From: Gammaproteobacteria bacterium
GTDB lineage: Bacteria; Pseudomonadota; Gammaproteobacteria; Steroidobacterales; Woeseiaceae
Length of the DNA: 36,065 nucleotides
Assembly: GCA_018699395.1 (NCBI GenBank)
Contig: JABIQN010000044.1
Location: forward strand, 1-36,065
Direction: 5' to 3'
In this document: positions 29,035 through 36,065 of the stretch, piece by piece
Numbering within the stretch: the first letter of the stretch is position 1
Layout of the letters: each line of letters opens with the position of its first letter
Position numbers and translations under genes: made by a program
Notes under the pieces: generated by a model
Seen by the model: only the letters and a program-made list of their open reading frames with translations
The model's database searches: none
Told to the model about the DNA's origin: nothing

Positions 29035-29913
29035 TTGTCCCAATTTTTTTGGCGTCACGTATCCGATGGACACCCATTGGCAATGATTACTGTGCTCAGC
29101 ACGGAAGGTTCGACCTACAGCAAAATGGGCAGTCAGATGCTGGTCAATGCCATTGGTGATTTTCAGGGCATGTTGTCCGGAGGCTGTCTTGAGGGCGATC
29201 TGGCGGAGCGCTCGAAGGGCATCATCGACAGCAGTATTGCCGAGGTTATAACCTATGATCTTCGTGACGATGATGAGGTGTTTGGACTCGGTGTTGGTTG
29301 CGAAGGGGCGATAACTATACTCATACAGTCCCTGAGCGGAGAGAATGATTACCAGCCTTTTCGCGCACTGCTTAAGGCGCTCGAATCGGCCCCCGAAGCT
29401 GATATGCCGCTTGCTGATGCGAGTGCAGAAATTGGTGTCTCCCGTATCAAAGCCCCCGTTCGCCTCCTAATACTTGGGGCGGGCCTAGACGCGGAACCTC
29501 TTATCACTTTTGCAGTCACGCTTGGGTGGGAGGTGAATGTTTCAGATCATAGGCCGGCCTCGGTGAGTCGCTTGAAAAAAACCAGTGATGTAATGGTTGA
29601 CTGTATGCCACACCACGATATTGCATCAGGATTTGATTTATCGCGATTTGATGCTGCCATAGTGATGAGCCACAACCTAGACGCGGATCGGTCTTACTTG
29701 AGTGCGCTGGCGGAGTCTTCAATCGAATTCATAGGATTGCTCGGGCCACCACATCGCAGAGAAAGGCTCATGCGCGAGTTGGGGCCCGCAGCAGATTCAT
29801 TGCGTGACCGGCTCCGCGGCCCAGTTGGCAAGCAGATCGGTGGCCGGGGACCAGCCGCGATTGCTCTGGAAATTGCAGCCGAATTACAGGCGCATTTTTC
29901 TATTGATACTTAG
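29035..29913 (+). CDS. XdhC/CoxF-family molybdoenzyme maturation protein; start uncertain
   Basis: XdhC-type proteins bind molybdopterin and promote insertion of sulfurated cofactor into xanthine dehydrogenase or CO dehydrogenase-like enzymes. The N-terminal family motif is present as VLSTEGSTYSKMGSQMLVN, then MLSGGCLEGDLAERS and GVGCEGAITILIQ. A C-terminal Rossmann-like domain follows, with RLLILGAGLDAEPL and LLGPPHRRERLM. The start given is TTG. A good AAGGA ribosome-binding site (29001-29005) points instead to ATA at 29011, giving eight more residues (IEHLPYPL). Its TAG stop overlaps the stop of the convergent MocA-type gene. Confidence 0.87.
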   Translation: MSQFFWRHVSDGHPLAMITVLSTEGSTYSKMGSQMLVNAIGDFQGMLSGGCLEGDLAERSKGIIDSSIAEVITYDLRDDDEVFGLGVGCEGAITILIQSLSGENDYQPFRALLKALESAPEADMPLADASAEIGVSRIKAPVRLLILGAGLDAEPLITFAVTLGWEVNVSDHRPASVSRLKKTSDVMVDCMPHHDIASGFDLSRFDAAIVMSHNLDADRSYLSALAESSIEFIGLLGPPHRRERLMRELGPAADSLRDRLRGPVGKQIGGRGPAAIALEIAAELQAHFSIDT

Positions 29914-30509
29914 GATTGATCGAGCAGATCAAGATCCTGGCGTGTATCGACGTCATACCCCGCAAGCGGCAACTCGATGCTCCGTACGTCAAATTGACCG
30001 TCCTGCAATAGTTCCTTCGCTCCGGACTCACCATCGAGCCCTCTGAGGCGGTCGTACGCGTTCCTAGGAAAGAGAATAGGCGGACCCATTGTCCCATCAT
30101 ACTCTGAGGCGACGATCTCATTATCGGAGCCCGACCACGCAGTCATAAGGATGGTGAGGTGTTGCGCTGAAATGAGTGGCTGATCGGCGAGCATTATCAA
30201 AATAGCGTCGGCATTCTGTCGGCAGGCATCTGTCGCTGCTGCGATACTCGTCCCCATTCCTTTTTCAAATTTGGTGTTCAGTACTACTGAATTAGCCAAT
30301 CGAGCGGATGCAATCACGACGGCGTCAGCATCATATCCAACAATGAGGGTCACTCGATCTTTACACACACCTTGAGCGGCCAAGAGCGCATGCTGCACCA
30401 ACGGCAGGTCCCGAAAAATCTGAATAAGCTTAGTCGCCCCAAAACGAGATGATGTACCGGCGGCCAATACGCAGGCATGGATGATCGGTATGGATGATGG
30501 ATACGTCAT
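29910..30509 (-). CDS. MocA-type molybdenum cofactor nucleotidyltransferase
   Basis: MocA-like enzymes attach CMP to molybdopterin for xanthine-dehydrogenase-family enzymes. The 199-residue protein has the nucleotidyltransferase signature VLAAGTSSRFGATKLI, NTKFEKGMGTSIAAA, the metal-binding MLADQPLISAQHL, and GPPILFPRNAYDRLRGLDG. The similar MobA (GMP) cannot be formally excluded, but FEKGMGTSIAA and pairing with XdhC favour MocA. Its TAA is within the four bases TTAG that also contain the XdhC TAG, so the genes overlap at their stops and must converge transcriptionally. Confidence 0.87.
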   Translation of the reverse strand: MTYPSSIPIIHACVLAAGTSSRFGATKLIQIFRDLPLVQHALLAAQGVCKDRVTLIVGYDADAVVIASARLANSVVLNTKFEKGMGTSIAAATDACRQNADAILIMLADQPLISAQHLTILMTAWSGSDNEIVASEYDGTMGPPILFPRNAYDRLRGLDGESGAKELLQDGQFDVRSIELPLAGYDVDTRQDLDLLDQS

Positions 30510-30565
30510 TATGTGAGAAATTCTGTACTAAACTCTCACGCCGTGTCTACAAAAAGGACAAAAAA

Positions 30566-30997
30566 ATGACTTTGATAGCAGCTGTCATGTACTAGGGCTC
30601 TGAAGACAAACTGCGAGAACCCTGCGATCGCGTTAAGGGTTCTGACGACAATGCCATGCTGGCGCGATTGCTTGGCGATGCCGGCAGATCCAGTGTAATT
30701 CGAAAGGCATTGGAAGCCCGCGAACCTAAGTTAATCTTCAACGTTGCTGGGCTAGCCAGACTTAAATGTGTAAGCCAACTTACCTTGCCCCCCCACGACC
30801 TACCCCTGAATGATATCGTTGCGTTATAGGCTGCTGGAGTGGACGACGTTTAAATGCTCGAAATCAACCAGGGAACGGTATTATCAAGCTAAGAGATCAG
30901 CTTCACCGCGATGCGCAGGCCTGTACCAACAGGATATTTGGTTACAATGAAGGTATGTCAGTATTTTGGATACCAAGGCGACCGCGGCAAGGATTAA
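30566..30997 (+). pseudogene. Decayed gene of unknown family with five in-frame stops
   Basis: An ATG at 30566 is preceded by AAGGA seven bases upstream. The frame reads nine codons, then TAG (30593), then 77 codons of convincing protein sequence (for example NAMLARLLGDAGRS and REPKLIFNVAGLARL) to TAG at 30827. It continues with TAA at 30851 and 30890 and ends at TAA 30995. All lie in one frame, so simple stop substitutions rather than frameshifts explain most of the loss. The later part (MRRPVPTGYLVTMK, CQYFGYQGDRG) still looks coding. I recognise no family. This fills the otherwise gene-free stretch between mocA-like and hemG. Confidence 0.55.
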
Positions 30998-31010
30998 TTA
31001 AATATTTGAC

Positions 31011-31026
31011 GGAGGGCTCTAGAGCC
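31011..31026 (+). promoter_or_regulatory. Ribosome-binding site plus palindrome before hemG
   Basis: GGAGGG (31011-31016) is the only good ribosome-binding site for hemG but lies about 19 bases from the ATG. The perfect 12-base palindrome GGCTCTAGAGCC (31015-31026) sits between them. If it folds in RNA it would bring the site to about nine bases from the start. It could instead be a DNA operator. Confidence 0.4.
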
Positions 31027-31035
31027 TACTAATAG

Positions 31036-31596
31036 ATGGGACATATAATTTTCATATATTCGACTGTTGACGGCCATACGCTTGAGATTTGTGAGCGTTT
31101 GGTCAAGATTGTTGAGGATGCTGGATTTGTCTCCGATCTCTTCAAGCTGACGCCGGATAGTACAATCGATCTCGAGGCTTTTGACCAAATCGTCATCGGA
31201 GCGAGTATTCGCTATGGTAAGCATCGTCCGGAAGTGGAGCGATTTATAGCAGATAACATCGAGGCGATCGAGGCTAGACATGGCGCTTTTTTCTCAGTCA
31301 ATGCGGTGGCCAGAAAACCAGATAAGAAAGACGCTCTTACCAATCCATACGTTAGAAAGTTCTTCGAGAGCTCCGTTTGGAAGCCATCAATCATCGGAAT
31401 ATTTGGTGGCAAGATCGACTATTCGATGTATCGATTTTGGGATAGAACGATGATCCGCTTCATCATGTGGATGACAAAGGGTCCGACTGATCTGAATGCG
31501 AAAGTTGATTTCACGGATTGGGGTGAAGTGGAGGCATTTGGAAGAGCGTTATGCGCAATTCGGTCTAACGTTAATAATAAAGAGGCGGAAAAATGA
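31036..31596 (+). CDS. hemG: Menaquinone/ubiquinone-dependent protoporphyrinogen IX dehydrogenase
   Basis: HemG oxidises protoporphyrinogen IX to protoporphyrin IX, passing electrons to respiratory quinones. The 186-residue protein is a flavodoxin-like FMN enzyme: FIYSTVDGHTLEICERL phosphate loop, VIGASIRYGKHRPEVERFI, FFSVNAVARKPDKKDALTNPY, the long HemG-specific insert region YRFWDRTMIRFIMWMTKGPTD, and TDWGEV. These match E. coli HemG closely. An in-frame TAG lies directly before the ATG, fixing the start. The stop overlaps the following thiolase ATG, an unexpected partnership. Confidence 0.94.
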   Translation: MGHIIFIYSTVDGHTLEICERLVKIVEDAGFVSDLFKLTPDSTIDLEAFDQIVIGASIRYGKHRPEVERFIADNIEAIEARHGAFFSVNAVARKPDKKDALTNPYVRKFFESSVWKPSIIGIFGGKIDYSMYRFWDRTMIRFIMWMTKGPTDLNAKVDFTDWGEVEAFGRALCAIRSNVNNKEAEK

Positions 31597-32774
31597 GAGA
31601 AGCAGTAATCGTATCGACTGCACGTACTCCCATAGGCAAAGCTTATCGAGGCGCTTTCAACAACACTGAAGGCCCGACGTTGGGCGGACATGCCGTAAGG
31701 CACGCAGTGGAACGCGCTGGGGTGGATCCTACGGAGATAGATGACGTCATCATGGGTTGTGCCATGGAGCAGGGGACCACGAGTATGAATGTGGCTCGTC
31801 AGATCGCCCTAATGGCTGGTCTTCCAGTGACCACCGCTGGAATGACAGTTGATCGTCAGTGTTCTTCCGGAATGATGGCCATCGCCCTGGCTGCCAAGAC
31901 GATCGTATCGGACGGTGTCGATATCATGGTTGGCGGCGGGCTGGAATCCATCAGTCTTGTGCAGAACGAGCACATGAACACATATCGGGCCTCGGACCCC
32001 AGGCTTATCTCCATACACGAGCACATTTATATGCCGATGATTGATACAGCGGAGGTCGTTGCGACTCGCTACGGTATAAGCCGGGAGGTTCAGGACGAAT
32101 TCGCATTGCAAAGCCAGCGGCGAACCGCGGCGAGTCAGGCAGCTGGAAAATTCGACGAAGAAATCGTCGCGTTGCCGTCAACAAAAGGTGTAATGGATCG
32201 CGAAACTAAGGAAATCAGTTTTGAAGATGTCGTGCTGGAGAAAGATGAGGGCAATCGTCCGAGCACGAACCTTGAAGGATTGGCGTCGTTGCGGCCGGTA
32301 CGAGAGGGCGGCTTTGTTACCGCTGGAAACGCGAGCCAGTTATCCGATGGAGCATCGGCGACTGTAGTGATGGAGGCAAGCGTTGCTGAAAAGCGCGGTT
32401 TGTCACCGTTGGGAATTTATCGTGGCACGGCGGTCGCTGGATGTGAACCGGACGAAATGGGTATTGGGCCGGTTTTTGCCATACCCAAGTTGCTGCAACG
32501 CAATGGTCTTACGATGGATGATATTGGCCTTTGGGAACTGAATGAGGCATTCGCAGTTCAGGCATTGTATTGCCGCGACAAGCTCGGCATACCCAATGAC
32601 ATTCTTAATGTCGACGGTGGAGCCATTTCTATTGGGCATCCGTATGGCATGTCAGGCGCGCGCATGGTCGGCCACGCGCTGATTGAGGGTAAACGCCGCA
32701 GCGTCAAATACGTTGTTTGCACAATGTGCATTGGTGGTGGACAAGGCGCGGCTTCGCTGTTCGAGATCGCTTGA
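31593..32774 (+). CDS. Acetyl-CoA C-acyltransferase (thiolase)
   Basis: This 393-residue thiolase cleaves 3-ketoacyl-CoA (beta-oxidation) or condenses acetyl-CoA units. Catalytic residues are visible: the nucleophilic Cys in [16 protein letters not shown], the His in [16 protein letters not shown] and [17 protein letters not shown], and the second Cys in [11 protein letters not shown]. Chain-length specificity cannot be read reliably. The divergent loop region ([20 protein letters not shown]) points to a FadA/AtoB-like acyltransferase. It begins inside hemG's stop (ATGA), with GAGGCGG as ribosome-binding site. No FadB-type partner is present in the window. Confidence 0.93.
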   Translation: MREAVIVSTARTPIGKAYRGAFNNTEGPTLGGHAVRHAVERAGVDPTEIDDVIMGCAMEQGTTSMNVARQIALMAGLPVTTAGMTVDRQCSSGMMAIALAAKTIVSDGVDIMVGGGLESISLVQNEHMNTYRASDPRLISIHEHIYMPMIDTAEVVATRYGISREVQDEFALQSQRRTAASQAAGKFDEEIVALPSTKGVMDRETKEISFEDVVLEKDEGNRPSTNLEGLASLRPVREGGFVTAGNASQLSDGASATVVMEASVAEKRGLSPLGIYRGTAVAGCEPDEMGIGPVFAIPKLLQRNGLTMDDIGLWELNEAFAVQALYCRDKLGIPNDILNVDGGAISIGHPYGMSGARMVGHALIEGKRRSVKYVVCTMCIGGGQGAASLFEIA

Positions 32775-32829
32775 TATGGGCACTGGTCTGCGCGGGTCGG
32801 TTGGTTCTCGCCTGTGCTCCTGCCAAATT

Positions 32830-34359
32830 TCAGTCTTTCAGTTTGTAGGTCCAGCATCCGTATGCGTATAAGCCGGCGGCAGCGACAATACCGACAGTAC
32901 TCATAATGTACCAAGCGCTACCAACGTTATTTGTCGCATACAATTGCGCCGTCAATGCATCTGCCGACATCCCGGTAGCCTCAACGAGCCTTTGAAAGGC
33001 CTCACCGATAGGCACAGCGTCAACCTGTAATTGTGGCATCCCACCTTCCATTAGCGATTGCCTCGCGATGGTGTCCTTAGAGCCAAAATTGGCATATAAG
33101 ACTTGGCCGAAATAGCCCTCCAGGACCCAGCCGATGCCAAGTGGCAACTGGCTAAAGCCGAGGTACATTGCCTTTTTCTGTTGTGGCGCGATGTTTCCCA
33201 GATATTCAGAGCTTTTCGGACTGGCTAGCATTTCTCCGATAGAAAAACAGACGATAGCCAGTACTATGATCCACACATGGTTAAAGTTTGCGAAGAGCAT
33301 CAGGGTGGTCGCAGAAAGGAATGTACCCAATGCCATTGAGTTGGCTGCTTTCATTAAAGCGCTCCAGCCCGCTACGATGAAGCAAGTAAACATAATCAGC
33401 ATGGCGTTCAGATTGATCAAACCCTCCGGCAGAATAGTTTTACCATCCTGAGTCATACCGAAGATAAATTTCCAGAATCCATTATCCGTTCCATGTTCAC
33501 CGAACAGGTGTCGGACCATGATGCTGGTGTCGACCCAATCACGGAAAAATAGTGGTCCAACATCCCAGAATGCCATCAACATAAACCAGAAACCGGAAAA
33601 CAACACCATGTACCAAATCATGATGGGTCGGCCGAGCTCCCTAAGGCTGTCGAGCCATAAGCTTTCTTCCTCAATTTCTCCGGTCTTCACTTTGCGGCGG
33701 TGTTCGAGACGAGCCTCTTTGTCTTTTTCTTCATAGGTCATTAGTAAAAGAAAATTCAGTGAGATAATCGCGGCGCATACATAGAATACGTAAGCCCATT
33801 CGAGCTGCCTTAACTGAGCCGCGATAAGTGGTCCGAGGAAGCCACCAATATTGATGGTCTGATAGAAGACGCCCCAGGCCATCGAGCTGTTCTCGCGATT
33901 CGTTGATTTGACGATCGTCGCTTGGATGCCAGGCTTAAAAATTCCGGTTCCGAACGCCAGAATTAAGGCTCCAGCCATGAAGCCCCAATAGGTCGCGAAC
34001 CACGCCATCACCAGATAACCGAGAATCTTGATGACAGTCGAGGCAAATATGGTTTCTTTATAGCCGACGCGATCAGAGATGCCGCCGGTCAGCACTGGAA
34101 CAAACGACTGTACTAGCGCCCAAGCGGCGAAAATAGCACCTATCTCAGAGCCAGCAAGTCCTAATCCACCGTTGGATGCCGCATCTGTCGCGTACAGACT
34201 CGAGACCTGGCGTACGCCGTAGTAAGCGAGCCGTTCGACCATCTCCATGCCACCACAGATCCAGAAAACGTAGCTGAGACTGCCAATTGCAGCCCAGATA
34301 CCAAGCTGTTTAACATCCTTCGTTGAGTTGGTCTGACTATCCGAGACTGAATCGGCCAT
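32830..34359 (-). CDS. POT-like major facilitator superfamily transporter
   Basis: The 509-residue membrane protein has about 12 hydrophobic segments. MFS motif A appears as GGISDRVGYKET after the second helix. GTGIFKPGIQATIVKSTNREN resembles the FKPN region of proton-dependent oligopeptide transporters (POT/PTR). The N-terminal motif GGMEMVERLAYYGVR parallels the ExxER proton-coupling motif of that family (here EMVER). A long non-membrane segment (about residues 265-320) is a family-typical variable region. Substrates could be di- or tripeptides, but this is inferred. AAGGGAC about six bases before the ATG serves as ribosome-binding site. Confidence 0.82.
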   Translation of the reverse strand: MADSVSDSQTNSTKDVKQLGIWAAIGSLSYVFWICGGMEMVERLAYYGVRQVSSLYATDAASNGGLGLAGSEIGAIFAAWALVQSFVPVLTGGISDRVGYKETIFASTVIKILGYLVMAWFATYWGFMAGALILAFGTGIFKPGIQATIVKSTNRENSSMAWGVFYQTINIGGFLGPLIAAQLRQLEWAYVFYVCAAIISLNFLLLMTYEEKDKEARLEHRRKVKTGEIEEESLWLDSLRELGRPIMIWYMVLFSGFWFMLMAFWDVGPLFFRDWVDTSIMVRHLFGEHGTDNGFWKFIFGMTQDGKTILPEGLINLNAMLIMFTCFIVAGWSALMKAANSMALGTFLSATTLMLFANFNHVWIIVLAIVCFSIGEMLASPKSSEYLGNIAPQQKKAMYLGFSQLPLGIGWVLEGYFGQVLYANFGSKDTIARQSLMEGGMPQLQVDAVPIGEAFQRLVEATGMSADALTAQLYATNNVGSAWYIMSTVGIVAAAGLYAYGCWTYKLKD

Positions 34360-34581
34360 AAATTGTCCCTTTTATTATTGGTTGATTGTTGTCGGATAGC
34401 GCTTGGGATCGGTAGTTCTACTTTAATTCGGGTACGCAGCCAACCTTGTAGTCACCATACAATTTGGGTTGATGCTAATTTTACGCACAACATATTATGC
34501 CGAGAGCAGAAGGACTGCTCGATGCTGCGATAGTGGGGGCGGATACAGCAATGGAGCTTTCGAAGGAATTGTTTTAGGTCC
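34360..34581. other. Intergenic region, promoter region of the POT-like gene
   Basis: This 222-base stretch lies between the transporter start and the downstream end of the minus-strand oxidoreductase. It holds no convincing gene. A 26-codon plus-strand frame at 34497-34577 (MPRAEGLLDAAIVG) has no ribosome-binding site. No clear terminator hairpin is seen. Confidence 0.5.
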
Positions 34582-36065
34582 TTATGAATAGATGCGTTTA
34601 CTTAGCGGCGCCATTTTACGCATGCCGACGATACTCGCTGTCGTTAGAAATCCGGCCATCATCGCGCCGGTTACGCCGCAGGTCAGAATATCCTGACCGG
34701 TTAACCATAGACCTGGAATATCCGTCCTCGGCTGCAGCCACTTTTGCTGCATACGCTTCGGGGTGTGTGACAGGCCATAGAGTTCACCTTCCTGATAGCC
34801 GCCGAACCAGTTGGTCGAAAGCGGTGTAGAAACCTCGTAATAATCGACTTTGCCGCGCAGCGTTGGAAGCTTTTCATAGAGGTGTTCCATCAGTCGCTCG
34901 CCGAGTTCATCTTTGAACGTATCGTAATTCTCGCTGCGCTTTCCCCAAATTTCGTCTCGCCATTTTTCGAACCACTGATATGGTGCTGGCGCAACAATCT
35001 CAATCGTTGCGGTTCCGGGGTGCCGATTGATGTAGTCAGGATCCTTAGCGGAGGGAAAGGAAATGTAAACAACTGGAAACTGGTCGCCCTCTCCCGTTGA
35101 GAAGCGCTCAACAGCTCCATCGTAGTCGTTGTCCGGGTAGATCCAAAAATTCGTTTTCGGTAATCCGAGTTCCTCAGCAGTACTTTGTAGGCCGATGTAG
35201 ACTCCGAGATATGCGGAACTAGGCTCGACAGACTTTAGTTTCTGTTTGTAGCCTGCATTGCTAGCAATATCCGCCGAGAGTAAGCGCTTAAAAGTATTGC
35301 CGACGCCTGCAGATGAGATTACGCATTCACATTCGATACGATGTCCATCAGCCATCTCTACGCCGACTACCTTGCCATTTTCGACATTAACTTGCTCGAC
35401 CCGTGCGTAGGTAAAGACATCGCCGCCGGTCGCCTGGATTTTTGGAATAATACTTTCCGAAATTTTCCATGAACCTCCTATGGGATAATAACCGCCATGC
35501 AAATAATGCCGGACGATCATCGCGTGAACGATGAAGGTTGATTGCTTTGGCGGTAGGCCCATGTTGCCCCACTGGCCACACAAAACGGCAATCAGGTCCT
35601 GATCATCAGTGAGCTCACTAAGAACGTCATAGGTATTCTTGAATAGACACCGTGGTGATTTTAAAAGCAGATAAGGCCACATGGCGACGTACTGCCAAAA
35701 GCTGAAAATACGCTTCATTCCATAAGCAGGAATTGCTTTTCCGGCCTTATCAAGCAGCTTTAGATAATAATCAATTGCTTTTTCTTCATCGGGAAACTGC
35801 TGGACCAGATTGAGGCGAAATTTTTCCTTTCCAGCTTTGGCGTTGAATACTTTTTCGCCAATATAGAAACGGTCATATTCTGCATCCATGGGCGCCCAAT
35901 CAATTTTTCCGCCGGACAAATAGTCAAACATTTTCCGAGTGCGTGTTTGCGCACCAACATCACCGATGTAGTGCACGCCGACGTCCCACTCGTAGCCATT
36001 GCGCTCATAGGAGTGTGTATAGCCACCAGCTGTGTAGTGTTGTTCCAGAACACAGACCTTCCAAC
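34582..36065 (-). CDS. Retinol-saturase/CrtI-like FAD-dependent oxidoreductase, N-terminus beyond window
   Basis: The frame stays open to the window edge, so the N-terminal dinucleotide-binding motif is outside. The first visible residues, VLEQHYTAGGYTHSYERNGYEWDVGVHYIG (quoted here in pieces: VLEQHYTAGG, then EWDVGVHYIG), match the start of all-trans-retinol 13,14-reductase and phytoene-desaturase-like proteins. The C-terminal FAD motif is GLWLTGQDILTCGVTGAMMAGFLTA-like near residue 470. The family saturates or desaturates polyenes, and the bacterial substrate is often unknown. It is the upstream-most gene on its strand in the window and reads toward the POT-like gene. No other carotenoid gene is visible. 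Confidence 0.82.
   Translation of the reverse strand, partial: WKVCVLEQHYTAGGYTHSYERNGYEWDVGVHYIGDVGAQTRTRKMFDYLSGGKIDWAPMDAEYDRFYIGEKVFNAKAGKEKFRLNLVQQFPDEEKAIDYYLKLLDKAGKAIPAYGMKRIFSFWQYVAMWPYLLLKSPRCLFKNTYDVLSELTDDQDLIAVLCGQWGNMGLPPKQSTFIVHAMIVRHYLHGGYYPIGGSWKISESIIPKIQATGGDVFTYARVEQVNVENGKVVGVEMADGHRIECECVISSAGVGNTFKRLLSADIASNAGYKQKLKSVEPSSAYLGVYIGLQSTAEELGLPKTNFWIYPDNDYDGAVERFSTGEGDQFPVVYISFPSAKDPDYINRHPGTATIEIVAPAPYQWFEKWRDEIWGKRSENYDTFKDELGERLMEHLYEKLPTLRGKVDYYEVSTPLSTNWFGGYQEGELYGLSHTPKRMQQKWLQPRTDIPGLWLTGQDILTCGVTGAMMAGFLTTASIVGMRKMAPLSKRIYS

Noticed and set aside
30513-30539. GTGAGA/TCTCAC inverted repeat upstream of the mocA-like gene
   Set aside because: Six-base arms 15 bases apart are easily found by chance, and no regulator is nearby.
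34497-34577. 26-codon plus-strand frame upstream of the POT-like gene
   Set aside because: It is too short, has no ribosome-binding site and shows no recognisable sequence.

Overview
The window looks like chromosomal DNA of a free-living, probably aquatic gammaproteobacterium outside the enterics. The evidence is gene content: the FabA/FabB pair for anaerobic unsaturated fatty acid synthesis, a flavodoxin-type HemG, a LolB lipoprotein, the long CTC form of RplY, and the clustering of hemA-prfA-prmC with lolB-prs-rplY-pth-ychF that is familiar from Pseudomonas-like genomes. No species is claimed. Coding density is high, start codons are mostly ATG, and base composition is near 50% GC apart from a few AT-rich intergenic patches.

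Left part (1-8.4 kb): the 3' part of gatA overlaps gatB (tRNA amidotransferase). Next comes an apparent methionine-cycle operon: an ArsR-HTH/methyltransferase fusion regulator of the SahR type, then metF, then metH. Its promoter is readable and its inverted repeats fit an autoregulatory operator.

Middle-left (8.6-16.9 kb): on the minus strand lie prmC-ppiB-moeB/thiF-like and hemA-prfA. A plus-strand cystathionine beta-synthase gene sits between prfA and prmC, splitting the usual hemA-prfA-prmC order. Divergent from hemA are a large exported TPR protein and lolB.

Middle (16.9-21 kb): tRNA-Gln, prs, rplY with a strong terminator, pth and ychF. The ispE gene that commonly lies between lolB and prs is absent. 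A decayed fragment resembling the start of an M13 metallopeptidase lipoprotein follows ychF, then tRNA-Met. Both tRNA promoters have a perfect TTGACA -35 box that contains the preceding stop codon.

Right part (21-36 kb): glucokinase; a TylF-type methyltransferase; fabA-fabB; S-formylglutathione hydrolase; a TauE/SafE exporter overlapping a subclass B3 metallo-beta-lactamase-type lipoprotein; an unrecognised exported protein; XdhC with no normal start codon at its ribosome-binding site; a convergent MocA-type nucleotidyltransferase; a gene-length decayed reading frame; hemG overlapping an acetyl-CoA acyltransferase; a POT/MFS transporter; and a retinol-saturase/CrtI-like FAD oxidoreductase running off the end. 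This part is more mixed and holds most of the unusual observations. I see no CRISPR array, insertion sequence or prophage, and no clear multi-gene undescribed system. The best leads are the SahR operator arrangement, the decayed loci, the XdhC start and the B3 lipoprotein coupled to an exporter.
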